Of a DNA stretch of 30,447 nt, positions 8,901 to 16,759 are shown in pieces. The notes beneath the pieces were generated by a model. It was not told the DNA's origin. It did no database searches and saw only the letters and a program-made list of their open reading frames with translations. Source of the stretch: Spirochaetaceae bacterium (lineage in GTDB: Bacteria; Spirochaetota; Spirochaetia; Treponematales; Breznakiellaceae); NCBI GenBank assembly GCA_031267475.1, contig JAIRZA010000216.1, positions 1-30,447 on the forward strand. Reading direction: 5' to 3'. Positions within the stretch are counted from its first letter, which is position 1, and each line of letters begins with the position of its first letter. The translations under genes and the position numbers were made by a program.

Positions 8901-9254
8901 GGTTCATTCGCCGGCGAATTTGTATTCCGCCGTAATTATCCCTTTATGTATGAATTATGTATTGTTATCCTTTATTACACAACCCGCCGGCCCGCCAGCG
9001 GGTTTCTATCCGCTACGCGGTAGTATCCCGTAAGTCTCTCAACAGGGCGTGGAGTTTCGCCGCGCGAAACTCCGGAGCTCACCGCGTCAGCGGTGAGCCA
9101 CGCGGCGGCATACCGCAAGCCGTCTTCACTTTGTGTCTTCGCTCCGGTAAAGGCCTTGGCATACGCGGCTGTAAGCCGTTGAAACTTTGACGAGGGGGGC
9201 GTGGAGTTTGCGCCCCGCGCAAACTCCGGAACTCAATGCGCGTAGCGCATTGAG
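8901..9254. repeat. Promoter-side spacer of cbiB plus composite palindromic repeat (copy B)
   Basis: A gene-free stretch of 354 bases. 8901-8985 is an AT-rich strip likely to carry the cbiB promoter. From 8986 it repeats the architecture of 1703-2004: a CCAGCGGGTTTCT module, a three-way-junction-like element at 9047-9101 (outer GCGTGG/CCACGC, arms 9052-9070 and 9075-9096), the 80-bp module at 9099-9176, and then ACTTTGACGAGGGGGGCGTG, also present in copy A. Two more hairpins follow, at 9204-9226 and 9231-9255 (11-bp stem, GTA loop); the last runs into the stop codon of the glycine-rich gene. Confidence 0.8.
9099..9176 (+). repeat. Dispersed ~80-bp repeat module, copy 2
   Basis: Reads CGCGGCGGCATACCGCAAGC, then CGTCTTCACTTTGTGTCTTC, then TTGGCATACGCGGCTGTAAG. 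It matches copy 1 (inverted, 1891-1972) and copy 3 (28351-28428) with scattered substitutions. Confidence 0.8.
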
Positions 9255-11399
9255 TCATGGTATGTAAGTTACTACGACCTTGCCGTCACCGCTGCTTCCC
9301 GCTCCTGTTTCACAAGACCCGTTGGTAAATTTATAGTCCTTATAAGCCGCTGGCACCTTATGATTGGTTTGATCGCCGGGCGTACCGCTGTACCCGTAGA
9401 CAAAACCGCTGCCTCCTCCGCCGCCTCCCGCGTATCCGCCGCCGCCGCCGCCCCAGTAACCGCCGCCGCCACCGCCACCGCCGCCGCCGCTGTTGTAGCC
9501 GCCGGTTCCGCCGCCCCCGCCGGTGTTCCAGCCGCCAGCCGCGCCGGCGGCAGCGTCGCCGGTGATGGCGCCGTAGCTCCTGCCGCCGGTTCCGCCGCCG
9601 CCGTTGTTTCCGCCGCCGCCGATGCCGCCGATTTTGCCGCCGGCGCCGTCGCTGTAATTCTTGCCGTCGATGCCGATTCCGCCGTTGTTTCCGCCTCCGC
9701 CACCGCCGCCGCCGCCGTTGTTGTCGCCGCCACCGCCGCCGCCTGCAACGATGATGCGGGTATTCAAATCGTTCTTATCAAACCGGATGTCGGTCGCGCC
9801 GCCGCCGCCCCCGCCCTCGCTTTTGCTGCCGCCGCTGATACCACCACCAGCGGCGCCGCCGTTCCAGCCGCCAGCGCCGCCAGTCCCGTTGAGAGTCCCT
9901 CCGGCAACGCCTTTGCCGCCAACATATACGTACAGCGTTTTATCTTTGGGCAGGTTAATCGTTCCCTTGGACTTGCCGCCGTTGCCGGCGTCGGAGCTGC
10001 CCCAGCCGGTGTCAGCACCTTTGCCGCCGCCCGCGCCGTCCAGTTCAAAGGTATAGCCGCCTTCAACAGGAATGGTAAGGGTTTGAATCCCGCTGTTAGT
10101 AGTAGTGTAATTGAAAGTCTTCGACATATATCCGGTGGCGGCGTCGTACGTCCAGCCGCTAGGAACATCCGCCCATTTCGCGTAGTATGTCGCGGCCGCG
10201 CTCACGGTGGTAGTCGCGGCAACCTTTGTTCCTGTTTCACCGCTTTGGGTATACCAGCCGTCAAACAAAGAGTTTGTCTTTTTCGGTTTGGACACGGCGG
10301 GTATACAGTCTCCAAGCGACGCTGTGGGTGTCGCGCTCATATCGTTGTCGGGGTATTTTACCTGCGCGGTTTGACTGTCCGGACTTCCCCCGTTTCCCTT
10401 AAACGTTATGGTGTAGGACTCCCCCGTCCATCTCGGCGTTACGGTGATGTCTCCGCTTATTGCCGTGTCCGCTTTGAACTCCACTCCGCCGCTCATGTAC
10501 CATTTGCTGTTGGATGTGTAATGCGGTCTTGCCGCCGCCTGCGGAACGGCGGCGGCGGTGTATGCAAGTGTGGCGGGGTCGTTCTCCGGGTAGCTGTATG
10601 TTGTTGTTTTGGTCTCCTCTTTCCCTGAATAGCTCCTAAATGTTACGGTGTATGTTTTCCCCGTCCACTTGGCGTACACAATGATGTCTTCTTCGACTGT
10701 TGTATTTTTATCGAATATACTGGAGCCGCCTCCTTGTTCCGGCGTGTAATACCAGTTGGAGCCGTCCCGTGTGTAATGCGCGCGTGTTACATCAGCGGCG
10801 GCGGGCAGGTCGGCTATTTTATAGCCGCTGGACGCGCCGGCGTAGGCTGTCGATATTGCGCCGCCGGCTTCATAATAGCTCTTGAATGTTACGCGGTATG
10901 AGTTAGGTGGTCTGCTCTGCCAGAGTCCGTATACGTCTATGTTCGCGGTAACGGTAGTAACGCCGGGTTTGAACCAGTGTTTGTCGCCGGGCGCGGGTAC
11001 GGCGGTGTCTTGTATCAGTGGTTTTTGCTCCGTGTACCATCCTAAAAATGTGTATCCTTCCGGGGCTGTTGGTGTTTGCTCTTCGGATAGTGTCGCGGGG
11101 TTTGGATAGACGATGGGTACGTCAAAATTTTTGTCTTCGCCTCCGGTCTGCGCCCCGTTGGTGTGGAATGTTACTGTGTACGGGTCGCCCGCCCAGTGTC
11201 CGTAGACGGTTGTGTCTTCCGGTACCGCGCTGTCCGCCGTGAATTGCTCTCCTTCGCCGGCGTCCGTCCACCATATTGTGTTGGATGGCTCAGGGTGGTG
11301 GTGTTCCGGTCCGCCGCTTACTTTCGGAAAGCTGTCTTTCGCTATTTTGTATGTTGTTTCGTCTGCTTGCAACAGGGCCTGCCGTTTGAAGCCTTGGGA
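9255..11399 (-). CDS. InlB-repeat/glycine-rich surface protein, portion after an in-frame TGA
   Basis: This frame continues exactly, without a shift, from the lipoprotein segment that stops at 11400-11402. A TTG at 11372 is the first possible restart, but no convincing ribosome site precedes it. The first bases encode the rest of an InlB-type repeat begun before the stop (FTADSAVPEDTTVYGHW). Four or so further repeats follow (YTFLGWYTEQ, HYTRDGSNWYYTP, HYTSNSKWYMSGG, FDGWYTQSGETG, each closing in YGLW, YAKW, TPRW or YAKW). The C-terminal 260 residues form a glycine-rich domain with GGGGGGATDIRF and RIIVAGGGGGG, hallmarks of the ALK/LTK-like bacterial glycine-rich domain, ending GKVVVTYIP. Probably surface-exposed when expressed as one protein; ligand unknown. 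Confidence 0.75.
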   Translation of the reverse strand, partial: SQGFKRQALLQADETTYKIAKDSFPKVSGGPEHHHPEPSNTIWWTDAGEGEQFTADSAVPEDTTVYGHWAGDPYTVTFHTNGAQTGGEDKNFDVPIVYPNPATLSEEQTPTAPEGYTFLGWYTEQKPLIQDTAVPAPGDKHWFKPGVTTVTANIDVYGLWQSRPPNSYRVTFKSYYEAGGAISTAYAGASSGYKIADLPAAADVTRAHYTRDGSNWYYTPEQGGGSSIFDKNTTVEEDIIVYAKWTGKTYTVTFRSYSGKEETKTTTYSYPENDPATLAYTAAAVPQAAARPHYTSNSKWYMSGGVEFKADTAISGDITVTPRWTGESYTITFKGNGGSPDSQTAQVKYPDNDMSATPTASLGDCIPAVSKPKKTNSLFDGWYTQSGETGTKVAATTTVSAAATYYAKWADVPSGWTYDAATGYMSKTFNYTTTNSGIQTLTIPVEGGYTFELDGAGGGKGADTGWGSSDAGNGGKSKGTINLPKDKTLYVYVGGKGVAGGTLNGTGGAGGWNGGAAGGGISGGSKSEGGGGGGATDIRFDKNDLNTRIIVAGGGGGGDNNGGGGGGGGGNNGGIGIDGKNYSDGAGGKIGGIGGGGNNGGGGTGGRSYGAITGDAAAGAAGGWNTGGGGGTGGYNSGGGGGGGGGGYWGGGGGGYAGGGGGGSGFVYGYSGTPGDQTNHKVPAAYKDYKFTNGSCETGAGSSGDGKVVVTYIP

Positions 11400-11966
11400 T
11401 CACCCTATCCAGTACGGGATGAATGTTACTACTTTCGCGCCGTCTTCAAGCTGCTGCCACCATGCGTACAGTGTTATGCTTTTTGTGAGTTTTGTTTTTT
11501 CGGTGAAGCGTCCTTCTTCGGGTACGGGGTCGCTGCTTAACAGATAGGGCGCGGGTTCTGTCGGGTTTTCGTTTTCTGTTTCCAAGTGTGTTTGGGCTAT
11601 GCTGGTGTCCGGGTTTTGTTCCGGCATGGGTGTTGCTCTGTCGTACCAGCCTAGTAATATCATGCCGTCGCGTTTGATGTAGGCGCTTGGCAGGTTGACT
11701 GTGGCGTCGTCGTTGACGATGGTGTTCCAGAAGTTTTCCGGTATGTCTTGAGCGAGCCAGTTTCCGCCTTGCGTTTTGAACTCCACATTTAGTCCGGCTA
11801 CGGCTTCGCTTGATCCGCCGCCTTTCTTTACGCCAGTGTCTACGATTGCTTCGAGGTAGTCTAGTCCGCTCGATGGTTCCTCGCAGGCGCTTAGTGTGAA
11901 TGCCCCAAGCACTGTTGCGCCTAAAGCCGCCGCTAAAAACAGTGTCGCTGGTTTTAGTTGTTTCAT
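11400..11966 (-). CDS. InlB-repeat lipoprotein N-terminal segment, ended by an in-frame TGA
   Basis: The ATG at 11966 is chosen because it is preceded by GGAGG at a 5-nt spacing and opens a clear lipoprotein signal peptide: MKQLK, a hydrophobic core, and lipobox LSAC with the modified Cys at about residue 28. The remaining 160 residues hold the first InlB-type repeat (MILLGWYDRATP...ITLYAWW) and the opening of a second one (KVVTFIPYW), cut by TGA at 11402-11400. The frame beyond the stop is the natural continuation, so the intact gene would be about 900 codons. This is either a nonsense mutation, a readthrough site or a sequencing error. A 14-base C/G tract lies about 170 bp upstream. Confidence 0.75.
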   Translation of the reverse strand: MKQLKPATLFLAAALGATVLGAFTLSACEEPSSGLDYLEAIVDTGVKKGGGSSEAVAGLNVEFKTQGGNWLAQDIPENFWNTIVNDDATVNLPSAYIKRDGMILLGWYDRATPMPEQNPDTSIAQTHLETENENPTEPAPYLLSSDPVPEEGRFTEKTKLTKSITLYAWWQQLEDGAKVVTFIPYWIG

Positions 11967-12251
11967 GTTGTCCTCCAGAGTTAACGCCGCTGCCTCCGTG
12001 TGTGTACGGCGGCGTTTTTTTGGGATAAGGATATATGTGTCAAGGCGGGTGTTTTGTGTTTCGCGCCTTGTTTCTGTGTGTTTTATCTGGTTTGTGTTTG
12101 TCTTGTGTTGTTCTAGTTTAGGTTCGTTTGTCAGGGGGGGGGGGGGGACTTGGTCTGCATTATGTTGATGTTCGCAAGTGTGTGTTCTGTTTTCATGGTG
12201 GTAGTTTACTTCCGCCTGCTTGCTTCTGTCAACGGGCCGCATTGCCTCATG
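11967..12251. other. Upstream region of the InlB lipoprotein gene
   Basis: This 285-base stretch lies between the lipoprotein start and the IS remnant. On the minus strand it holds a TTGACA box (plus coordinates 12038-12043) without a good -10 box, the ribosome site at 11971-11976, and the 14-base homopolymer at 12134-12147. A GC-rich stem (CGCCGC/GCGGCG) with seven T on the plus strand at about 11984-12020 looks terminator-like, but no plus-strand gene precedes it. The reading frame upstream of 11966 is open but has no protein-like composition. Confidence 0.4.
12134..12147. repeat. Poly-G/C tract (14 nt) upstream of the InlB lipoprotein
   Basis: Fourteen G on the plus strand, about 170 bp before the minus-strand lipoprotein start codon. 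Not inside a credible gene. Length change here could modulate promoter strength, as described for poly-G tracts upstream of tpr genes in Treponema pallidum (established for that species; inference here). Confidence 0.85.
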
Positions 12252-12267
12252 AAAAATGTTACCGAAA
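12252..12267 (+). repeat. Left terminal inverted repeat of the IS
   Basis: AAAAATGTTACCGAAA is the exact reverse complement of 13588-13603. Confidence 0.85.
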
Positions 12268-12291
12268 ATGGGTCATGCCTCAAATTGATAT

Positions 12292-12321
12292 GTCAACAAG
12301 TTGACACGTCAACTTGTTGAC
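12292..12321. repeat. Perfect 14-bp inverted repeat inside the IS left end
   Basis: GTCAACAAGTTGAC and GTCAACTTGTTGAC are separated by AC. Each arm is itself nearly palindromic. It sits between the IS end and the transposase start, so it is a candidate transposase- or regulator-binding site or a transcription-blocking hairpin. Confidence 0.6.
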
Positions 12322-12343
12322 GCTGTTACCCAAAATATAATAA

Positions 12344-12365
12344 GGACGCTCGAAGGAGGGCGTCC
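12344..12365 (+). promoter_or_regulatory. Hairpin enclosing the transposase ribosome-binding site
   Basis: GGACGC (12344-12349) pairs with GCGTCC (12360-12365), placing the AAGGAGG ribosome site in the loop just before the ATG at 12368. Such a structure could limit transposase translation. Pairing is seen in the sequence; the role is inferred. Confidence 0.45.
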
Positions 12366-12367
12366 GG

Positions 12368-13596
12368 ATGGGGTTAAACATGAATCAGAAACAGGCGGTA
12401 ACACGGGAATACCTGTCCCGGTATCAAAAGGCGGCGAAGAAAGCGAAGCCGGCTTTGCTGGATGAGTTTATCCGGCTGACCGGGTATCACCGGAAATCAG
12501 CCGTCCGGCTCTTAAGCCGCAAGCCGGCGAAGGAAATCATGGTCTACGCCGGTGGGGAGGCGGTCAAGCTCAAACCGGAGGGCAGGGCGTTTGCGCTACG
12601 CGCAAACGCCCTAAGCAAGCGCCTAGCGCTTGCGACAGCGTCCCGCCAACCGCAAAGGTAAGCGGATCTATAACGACGAGGTTGCAGCCGCCCCACGCAT
12701 GATATGTTTTTTTTCTGGTATAAATGCGGGAAGATACCCGCCCCTCTTATGCGGCATCAGATGCGGTACATCGCCGAACGGCCGGCCTTTCATATCACGC
12801 CGGAAACAGCGGAAAAACTCATACGGATAAGCCCCGCGACCATAGACCGGTACCTCAAAAAGACAAAGAGGCGCTCAGGCTGAAGGGGAAAAGTCTGACC
12901 AAACCCCTTAATTCCCTGAAAAGCCGCGTCCCCGTCCTCGCCCTTTACTCAAGCGAAGAGCGGAAAACGTTCGGTTTCCGGCAAATCGACACCGGCGGAC
13001 TTTAGTCCGGCATCACTGCGGGCAGACAACATTCGGTCAGTATATCCATGCCCTGACCGCCACCGATGTCGCTTCTGGCTGGCGCGGACTTTTAGTCCAC
13101 GGACTTTAGTCCGAAAACTCCGGTCGCTCCTCAATAACGCCCATTCATGGATGTTTACGAGCGGCTGCCTTTCACCCGGTCGCGGGATCAAAAGAAGAAC
13201 GACAACTGTTTCGTTGAACAAAAAAACGGGGCGGCCGTCCGGGAATATGCCGGCTATGACCGCCTTGAAGGGTTTGCGGAACAGGCGCTCCTTTCGGACG
13301 TGCACACCTCGTTGATACCGCCGCTCAATTTTTTCATGCCTACCCAAAAACTCAAAAGCAAGATCAGGGCGGTATCCAAAGAAATCAAGATATACGACGA
13401 GGCGCGAAGCCCGTTTCAAAGGCTTGCCGGGAGCGGGAAACTGTCGAAGGAGCGCGCCGATTCACTTAAGGCGCGGTACGCGCTTTACAACCCGGTCCAA
13501 CTTCAACAGAATGTCAACAAAGCCGACCTGCGCCTGCGTCAAAGGCTCGCGCAGGCAAACCGCAAACTGTCGCAGAAACAGGACGGCTTTCGGTAA
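12368..13596 (+). pseudogene. Broken DDE integrase-type transposase
   Basis: The N-terminal part (MNQKQAVTREYLSRYQKAAK, LLDEFIRLTGYHRKSAVRLL) is in frame to about 12580. The homologous sequence then continues in other frames: RPANRKGKRIYNDEV at about 12640, MRYIAERPAFHITPETAEKL with SPATIDRYLKK near 12770-12860, KDKEALRLKGKSLTKPLNSL near 12862-12920, FGFRQIDT to 12992, LTATDVASGW near 13051-13083 and LLNNAHSW near 13130-13150. The C-terminal part FTRSRDQKKNDNCFVEQKNG to the end is intact from 13147. At least three breaks coincide with short inserted palindromes (12584-12633, 12996-13009, 13085-13113), and the segment between HSW and FTRSRD, including the expected second catalytic Asp, appears deleted. 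The product cannot be active. Confidence 0.85.
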
Positions 13597-13603
13597 CATT
13601 TTT
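13588..13603 (-). repeat. Right terminal inverted repeat of the IS
   Basis: TTTCGGTAACATTTTT, exact reverse complement of 12252-12267; overlaps the end of the transposase reading frame. Confidence 0.85.
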
Positions 13604-13744
13604 GGCGCCCGCGCCTCTTTTCACTTAGAAAAATTATGGCGCAATGCGGTTTCTTGACACCGCGCCATCTTTGATGACGCGCCATCAATATGGCGGCTCA
13701 GTTTTCCGCCACTGTTGGGGTATCCATTCCAACTTTGGCGGTTG

Positions 13745-13770
13745 TGTCCTATTCATAGTGAGTACGGACA
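13745..13770 (+). repeat. 26-bp dispersed direct repeat, copy 1
   Basis: TGTCC followed by TATTCATAGTGAGTACGGAC and A. The same 26 bases with one change occur at 28865-28890. Here it lies 90 bp before the first radical SAM gene; the other copy lies 99 bp before the Abi-type gene. It could be the end of a lost mobile element or a shared regulatory site. The rest of 13604-13859 holds only GCGCCAT-type short repeats and a weak promoter (TTGACG and TATAAA at a poor 22-bp spacing). Confidence 0.7.
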
Positions 13771-13859
13771 TTTCTATTGAACGTTGGCATGATTGTCTGG
13801 TAAACTTGACGGAAACCGTGCTGTATGCCACACTATAAAAATTATTTTTGGAGGTTTAT

Positions 13860-15190
13860 ATGACAAATAATATCAATACACAATGCCAATTGCCGGAACA
13901 TTTTTATGATAAAGATGATTTAGCTAGAATGTTCTTGAACAGAAAGATTTATATCTGGGGCGCGGGACGGGACGGTAAAGGTGTATTTCAGATGTTAAAA
14001 CGGAATGGTTATCAGGCGGAGGCGTTTTTTGACAGCTCGCCTCTTTTATGGAATGAAGGGGGGGGGGGGGGCAAATACCGGTGCTTGACCCCGGCGCCGT
14101 TCTGAAAGGGGACGGAAGTTTTTCTAAATCGGCTTTCATTATAGTAGCGGTAGGAAAAGGAGTAGATAAAGTAAAATACCGGTTGACGAACGAGGGCTTT
14201 ACGGAAGGAAAAAATTTTATGATGAGGATGGATTTATGCCTCATTATACCAGCGATAGAAATTTCCGGCGTTTGTAATTTACGCTGCCTTGCCTGCCCGC
14301 GTTCAGATACGCTGCACCCGTTTGAAAATGGCGGATTTATCAGTGTTGATGATTATAAAAAAGCGCTTGAAAAACTAGTGCTGGAGTTGCCAACACTGCA
14401 TCTTGTTTCTTTGTATATTTGGGGAGATCCATTGTTACATCCAAAATTACCGGAGATACTAAAAATAAATTCGGAGTTAAGCGTGGGAAGCGATATTTCG
14501 ACGAATTTGAATATTAAAACAGAAAAACTTGAGGCGATAATGAAGGCGAATCCAACATATATGCGTCTGTCTTGTTCGGGTTTTGGGAGTAAAAATTATG
14601 AGGTTACACATACAGGCGCAAAATGGGATTTATTTTATAAAAATTGTTTTGAGGTTTCACGCTTGATAAAAGAATATAACCTGAACACGGGCGTTGAGCT
14701 TTATTTCCATGTGAATAAAATGAATATTCTTGAATATAAGGATATTGCGAATATGGCGCGGCAGCTTGGTTTTAGAACTGTGGCGATTCTTTCAATGTGT
14801 TTTCCACAATACGCAATGAATTTTCTTGAAAATATTCCATTGCCGGAATCCGCAAAAAAAGCTAAGGAACTGATGCTTATAAGCATGGAAGATGTGTTGG
14901 AGACCGCAAAATCAAAATCAGAATCAGAGAAACCATGTATGGCAAAAAACGGTTTTCCAAATATAAATTGGGATTTATCCGTGTTGACCTGCTGTAATTT
15001 TAATCAGGAGAGACTTGCCGCTAATTTTTTGAATATTGATATGGCTGAACTTATTAAATTAAAGGATACATCGGAATTTTGTAGAAAATGTATTTCGTAT
15101 TCTATTCATAGATATTATGGCATTAAAAAATATAGTAATTTTGTTAAAGAATTACTGTTGGAAAAATGTAATCTGCCGCCTTATATTTAA
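13860..15190 (+). CDS. Radical SAM/SPASM-like protein with N-terminal Rossmann-like domain, phase-variable (OFF here)
   Basis: The start ATG at 13860 follows a GGAGG site. The first 66 codons encode a Rossmann-like start (KIYIWGAGRDGKGVFQMLKR). A run of 14 G at 14058-14071 then throws the frame off, ending at a TGA just after PAPF (14103-14105). With 12 or 15 G the gene would be one 443-residue protein (15 G): the frame after the tract continues QIPVLDPGAVLKGDGSF, finishing the Rossmann-like half, then the radical SAM motif VCNLRCLACP (CxxxCxxC, about residues 139-146) and a C-terminal cysteine set (LTCC and FCRKC) like a SPASM/twitch auxiliary cluster. The substrate is unknown. A possible internal start at 14219 with AAGGA upstream could make the radical SAM core alone. 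It heads a three-gene unit with the aldo/keto reductase and an equal-length paralogue, and is AT-richer than the surrounding genes. Confidence 0.85.
14058..14071 (+). repeat. Poly-G tract (14 nt) in first radical SAM gene, OFF frame
   Basis: Fourteen G between the GAA codon at 14055 and CAA at 14072. The frames before and after the tract join only if it has 12, 15 or 18 G. The paralogue has the same tract at the same place. Confidence 0.92.
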
Positions 15191-15234
15191 CGGTTTTGAA
15201 CAGGTCTTATTATTTGGCATAGAAGGAGAAAAAA

Positions 15235-16743
15235 TTGCAATACAGACCATTTGGTAAAACAGGAAAAAAGCTGTCGGCTTTGGGCGTTGGAACCATGCGG
15301 TTTAAGCTGGGAGAAGAGAATGGCTTTGAAAACGCTGTGCAGCTCACGCTTGAAGCCGTAAAACAGGGTGTAAATTATATAGATACGAGCTTTGGATACC
15401 TCGGCGGGCAGGCGGAAAAAATTGCCGGCGAGGCGGTGAAACGCGCCGGTAAAGAAGTGTACGTTACTGTAAAATCAAATGGTTTGACAGATGTTTCCGC
15501 GGATGCCTGCTATAAACGAATTTGCGATTCCTTAAAAAATATGGGATTGCCGAAGGCGCATTTTTTCATACTTTGGACAGTGCTAAATTATGATGATTTT
15601 ATGAAAATGACTTTGCCCGGCGCGGCCTATGACGGGGCTGTCCGCGCGAAAAAAGAAGGTCTCATTGATCATATTTGTATGTCCGCCCACGCATCGCCTG
15701 AAAATATAATAAAAATCATGCGCACCGGAAAAATTGAAGGTCTAACTATTTCATATTCTGTATTAACGCCGCATATTTTTGAGCCGGTGCTGCAAACTGC
15801 CGCTGAATTGGGTATAGGCCTTGTAACAATGAATTCGCTTGGCGGCGGACTCATTCCGCAAAATCCCGGCCTATTTTCTTTTGTTAAACAAGACGGTGAT
15901 GAGAGTGCCGCCGCCGCCGCCTTGTCGTGGTCTTATGCTCATCCCCAGATAACAACAGTTCTTTCCGGTATGACAACGCTTGATGAACTGAACGAAAATC
16001 TACGCGCTTTTTCCAAAAGCGAAAATTCAGCCGAGTCTGAAAAGCGAATTGCCGAGGTAAATAAATCTTTTTCTGATATTACGGGTTTTTGTACAGGCTG
16101 CGGCTATTGCGCCGGCTGTCCCGCCGGAATCGATATAGCTGTGCTCATGCAGGCGTTTAACGCTATTAAGTTTACCGGCGGTATAATGGATTACCGGCGT
16201 AAAGATGAGCGTCTTCTTGAAAATATCCGCATCTGTTACCGGCTTAACATGATTTCAAGTTTTATGCCGCCGGATACAAAAAATCCGTGTTTACAATGTG
16301 GTGAATGTGAAAGTAAATGTACACAGCATCTGCCAATCATAAAAAGAATAGCAGAGATTTATAAGCGTTTTGACGAATCTGCCTACAGTGAAAAACATAT
16401 AATGGATAGATTGAGAAATATTTTTTCTGTAAATTATGAAAAGATCGCGTTTTGGTCCGCGGGTTTGTATACAAAAAAAGTTTTTTCTTATTTTCAAAAA
16501 TTGTTTCCAAATCAAAAGTCTGATTTTTTTATTTTTGATAAAAATGAAAAGTTATGGGGAACGGTATGTGATGGTATTAGAGTGGAAAATCCTAGCAAAC
16601 TTTTGGAAATAAAACCTAATATCGTTGTAATATCGAACTATATTTACAGCGAAGAAATATATAGAGATATAAAACAGTATGAAAACAGCGGCGTCAGAAT
16701 CGTTAAAATACATACCGGGAATGATGTTCCGTGGCTGTTTTGA
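15235..16743 (+). CDS. Aldo/keto reductase with ferredoxin-type Fe-S domain and C-terminal Rossmann-like domain
   Basis: A 502-residue protein starting at TTG with an AAGGAG site 6 nt upstream. Residues 1-270 are an AKR barrel (RPFGKTGKKLSALGVGTMRF; Asp50, Tyr55 and Lys80 at catalytic-tetrad positions), but the expected His is replaced by Trp114 in FFILWTVLNY, so classical carbonyl reduction may be altered. Residues 286-295 (CTGCGYCAGC) and 352-361 (CLQCGECESK, with Cys362 next) are two ferredoxin-type cysteine clusters, as in Fe-S AKR proteins. Residues 402-500 (IAFWSAGLYTKKVFSYF...IVVISNYIY) resemble the Rossmann-like module at the N-termini of the flanking radical SAM proteins. The enzyme may supply or take electrons for the radical SAM reaction (inference). 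It lies 44 bp behind the first radical SAM gene and 16 bp before the second. Confidence 0.85.
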   Translation: MQYRPFGKTGKKLSALGVGTMRFKLGEENGFENAVQLTLEAVKQGVNYIDTSFGYLGGQAEKIAGEAVKRAGKEVYVTVKSNGLTDVSADACYKRICDSLKNMGLPKAHFFILWTVLNYDDFMKMTLPGAAYDGAVRAKKEGLIDHICMSAHASPENIIKIMRTGKIEGLTISYSVLTPHIFEPVLQTAAELGIGLVTMNSLGGGLIPQNPGLFSFVKQDGDESAAAAALSWSYAHPQITTVLSGMTTLDELNENLRAFSKSENSAESEKRIAEVNKSFSDITGFCTGCGYCAGCPAGIDIAVLMQAFNAIKFTGGIMDYRRKDERLLENIRICYRLNMISSFMPPDTKNPCLQCGECESKCTQHLPIIKRIAEIYKRFDESAYSEKHIMDRLRNIFSVNYEKIAFWSAGLYTKKVFSYFQKLFPNQKSDFFIFDKNEKLWGTVCDGIRVENPSKLLEIKPNIVVISNYIYSEEIYRDIKQYENSGVRIVKIHTGNDVPWLF

Positions 16744-16759
16744 TTCAGGAGGAATTAGA

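Larger units (their letters stand above)
12252..13603. mobile_element. Degenerate insertion sequence with a DDE integrase-type transposase
   Basis: A 1352-bp element bounded by perfect 16-bp terminal inverted repeats, AAAAATGTTACCGAAA at 12252-12267 and its complement at 13588-13603. It contains one broken plus-strand transposase. No clear target-site duplication is seen in the flanking bases. A perfect 14-bp inverted repeat (12292-12321) and a ribosome-site hairpin (12344-12365) precede the gene. The element resembles the unclassified (ISNCY-like) rve-type IS family; this is recalled from protein motifs, not searched. Confidence 0.85.

Noticed and set aside
8901..9000. Cobalamin riboswitch before cbiB
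   Set aside because: The strip before cbiB is short and AT-rich; no B12-box-like sequence or characteristic paired elements could be seen on the minus strand.
9421..9760. CRISPR-like or minisatellite array
   Set aside because: The repetition is codon-level GGC/GCC in a coding glycine-rich domain without regular repeat-spacer units.
9272..10628. Ala-, Pro- or Val-rich open frames (up to 422 codons) on both strands
   Set aside because: Shadows of the glycine-rich domain; composition is a direct translation of GGC repeats in other frames.
11400..11402. TGA read as a sense codon (genetic code change or selenocysteine)
   Set aside because: Several genes in the window end correctly at TGA, and no selenocysteine-type context or enzyme homology is visible.
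11984..12020. Intrinsic terminator on the plus strand (GC stem plus T7)
   Set aside because: No plus-strand gene lies upstream; more likely a structure in the leader of the minus-strand lipoprotein mRNA.
13644..13838. 64-codon open frame between the IS and the radical SAM gene
   Set aside because: No ribosome site, covers short repeats, and has no recognisable protein features.
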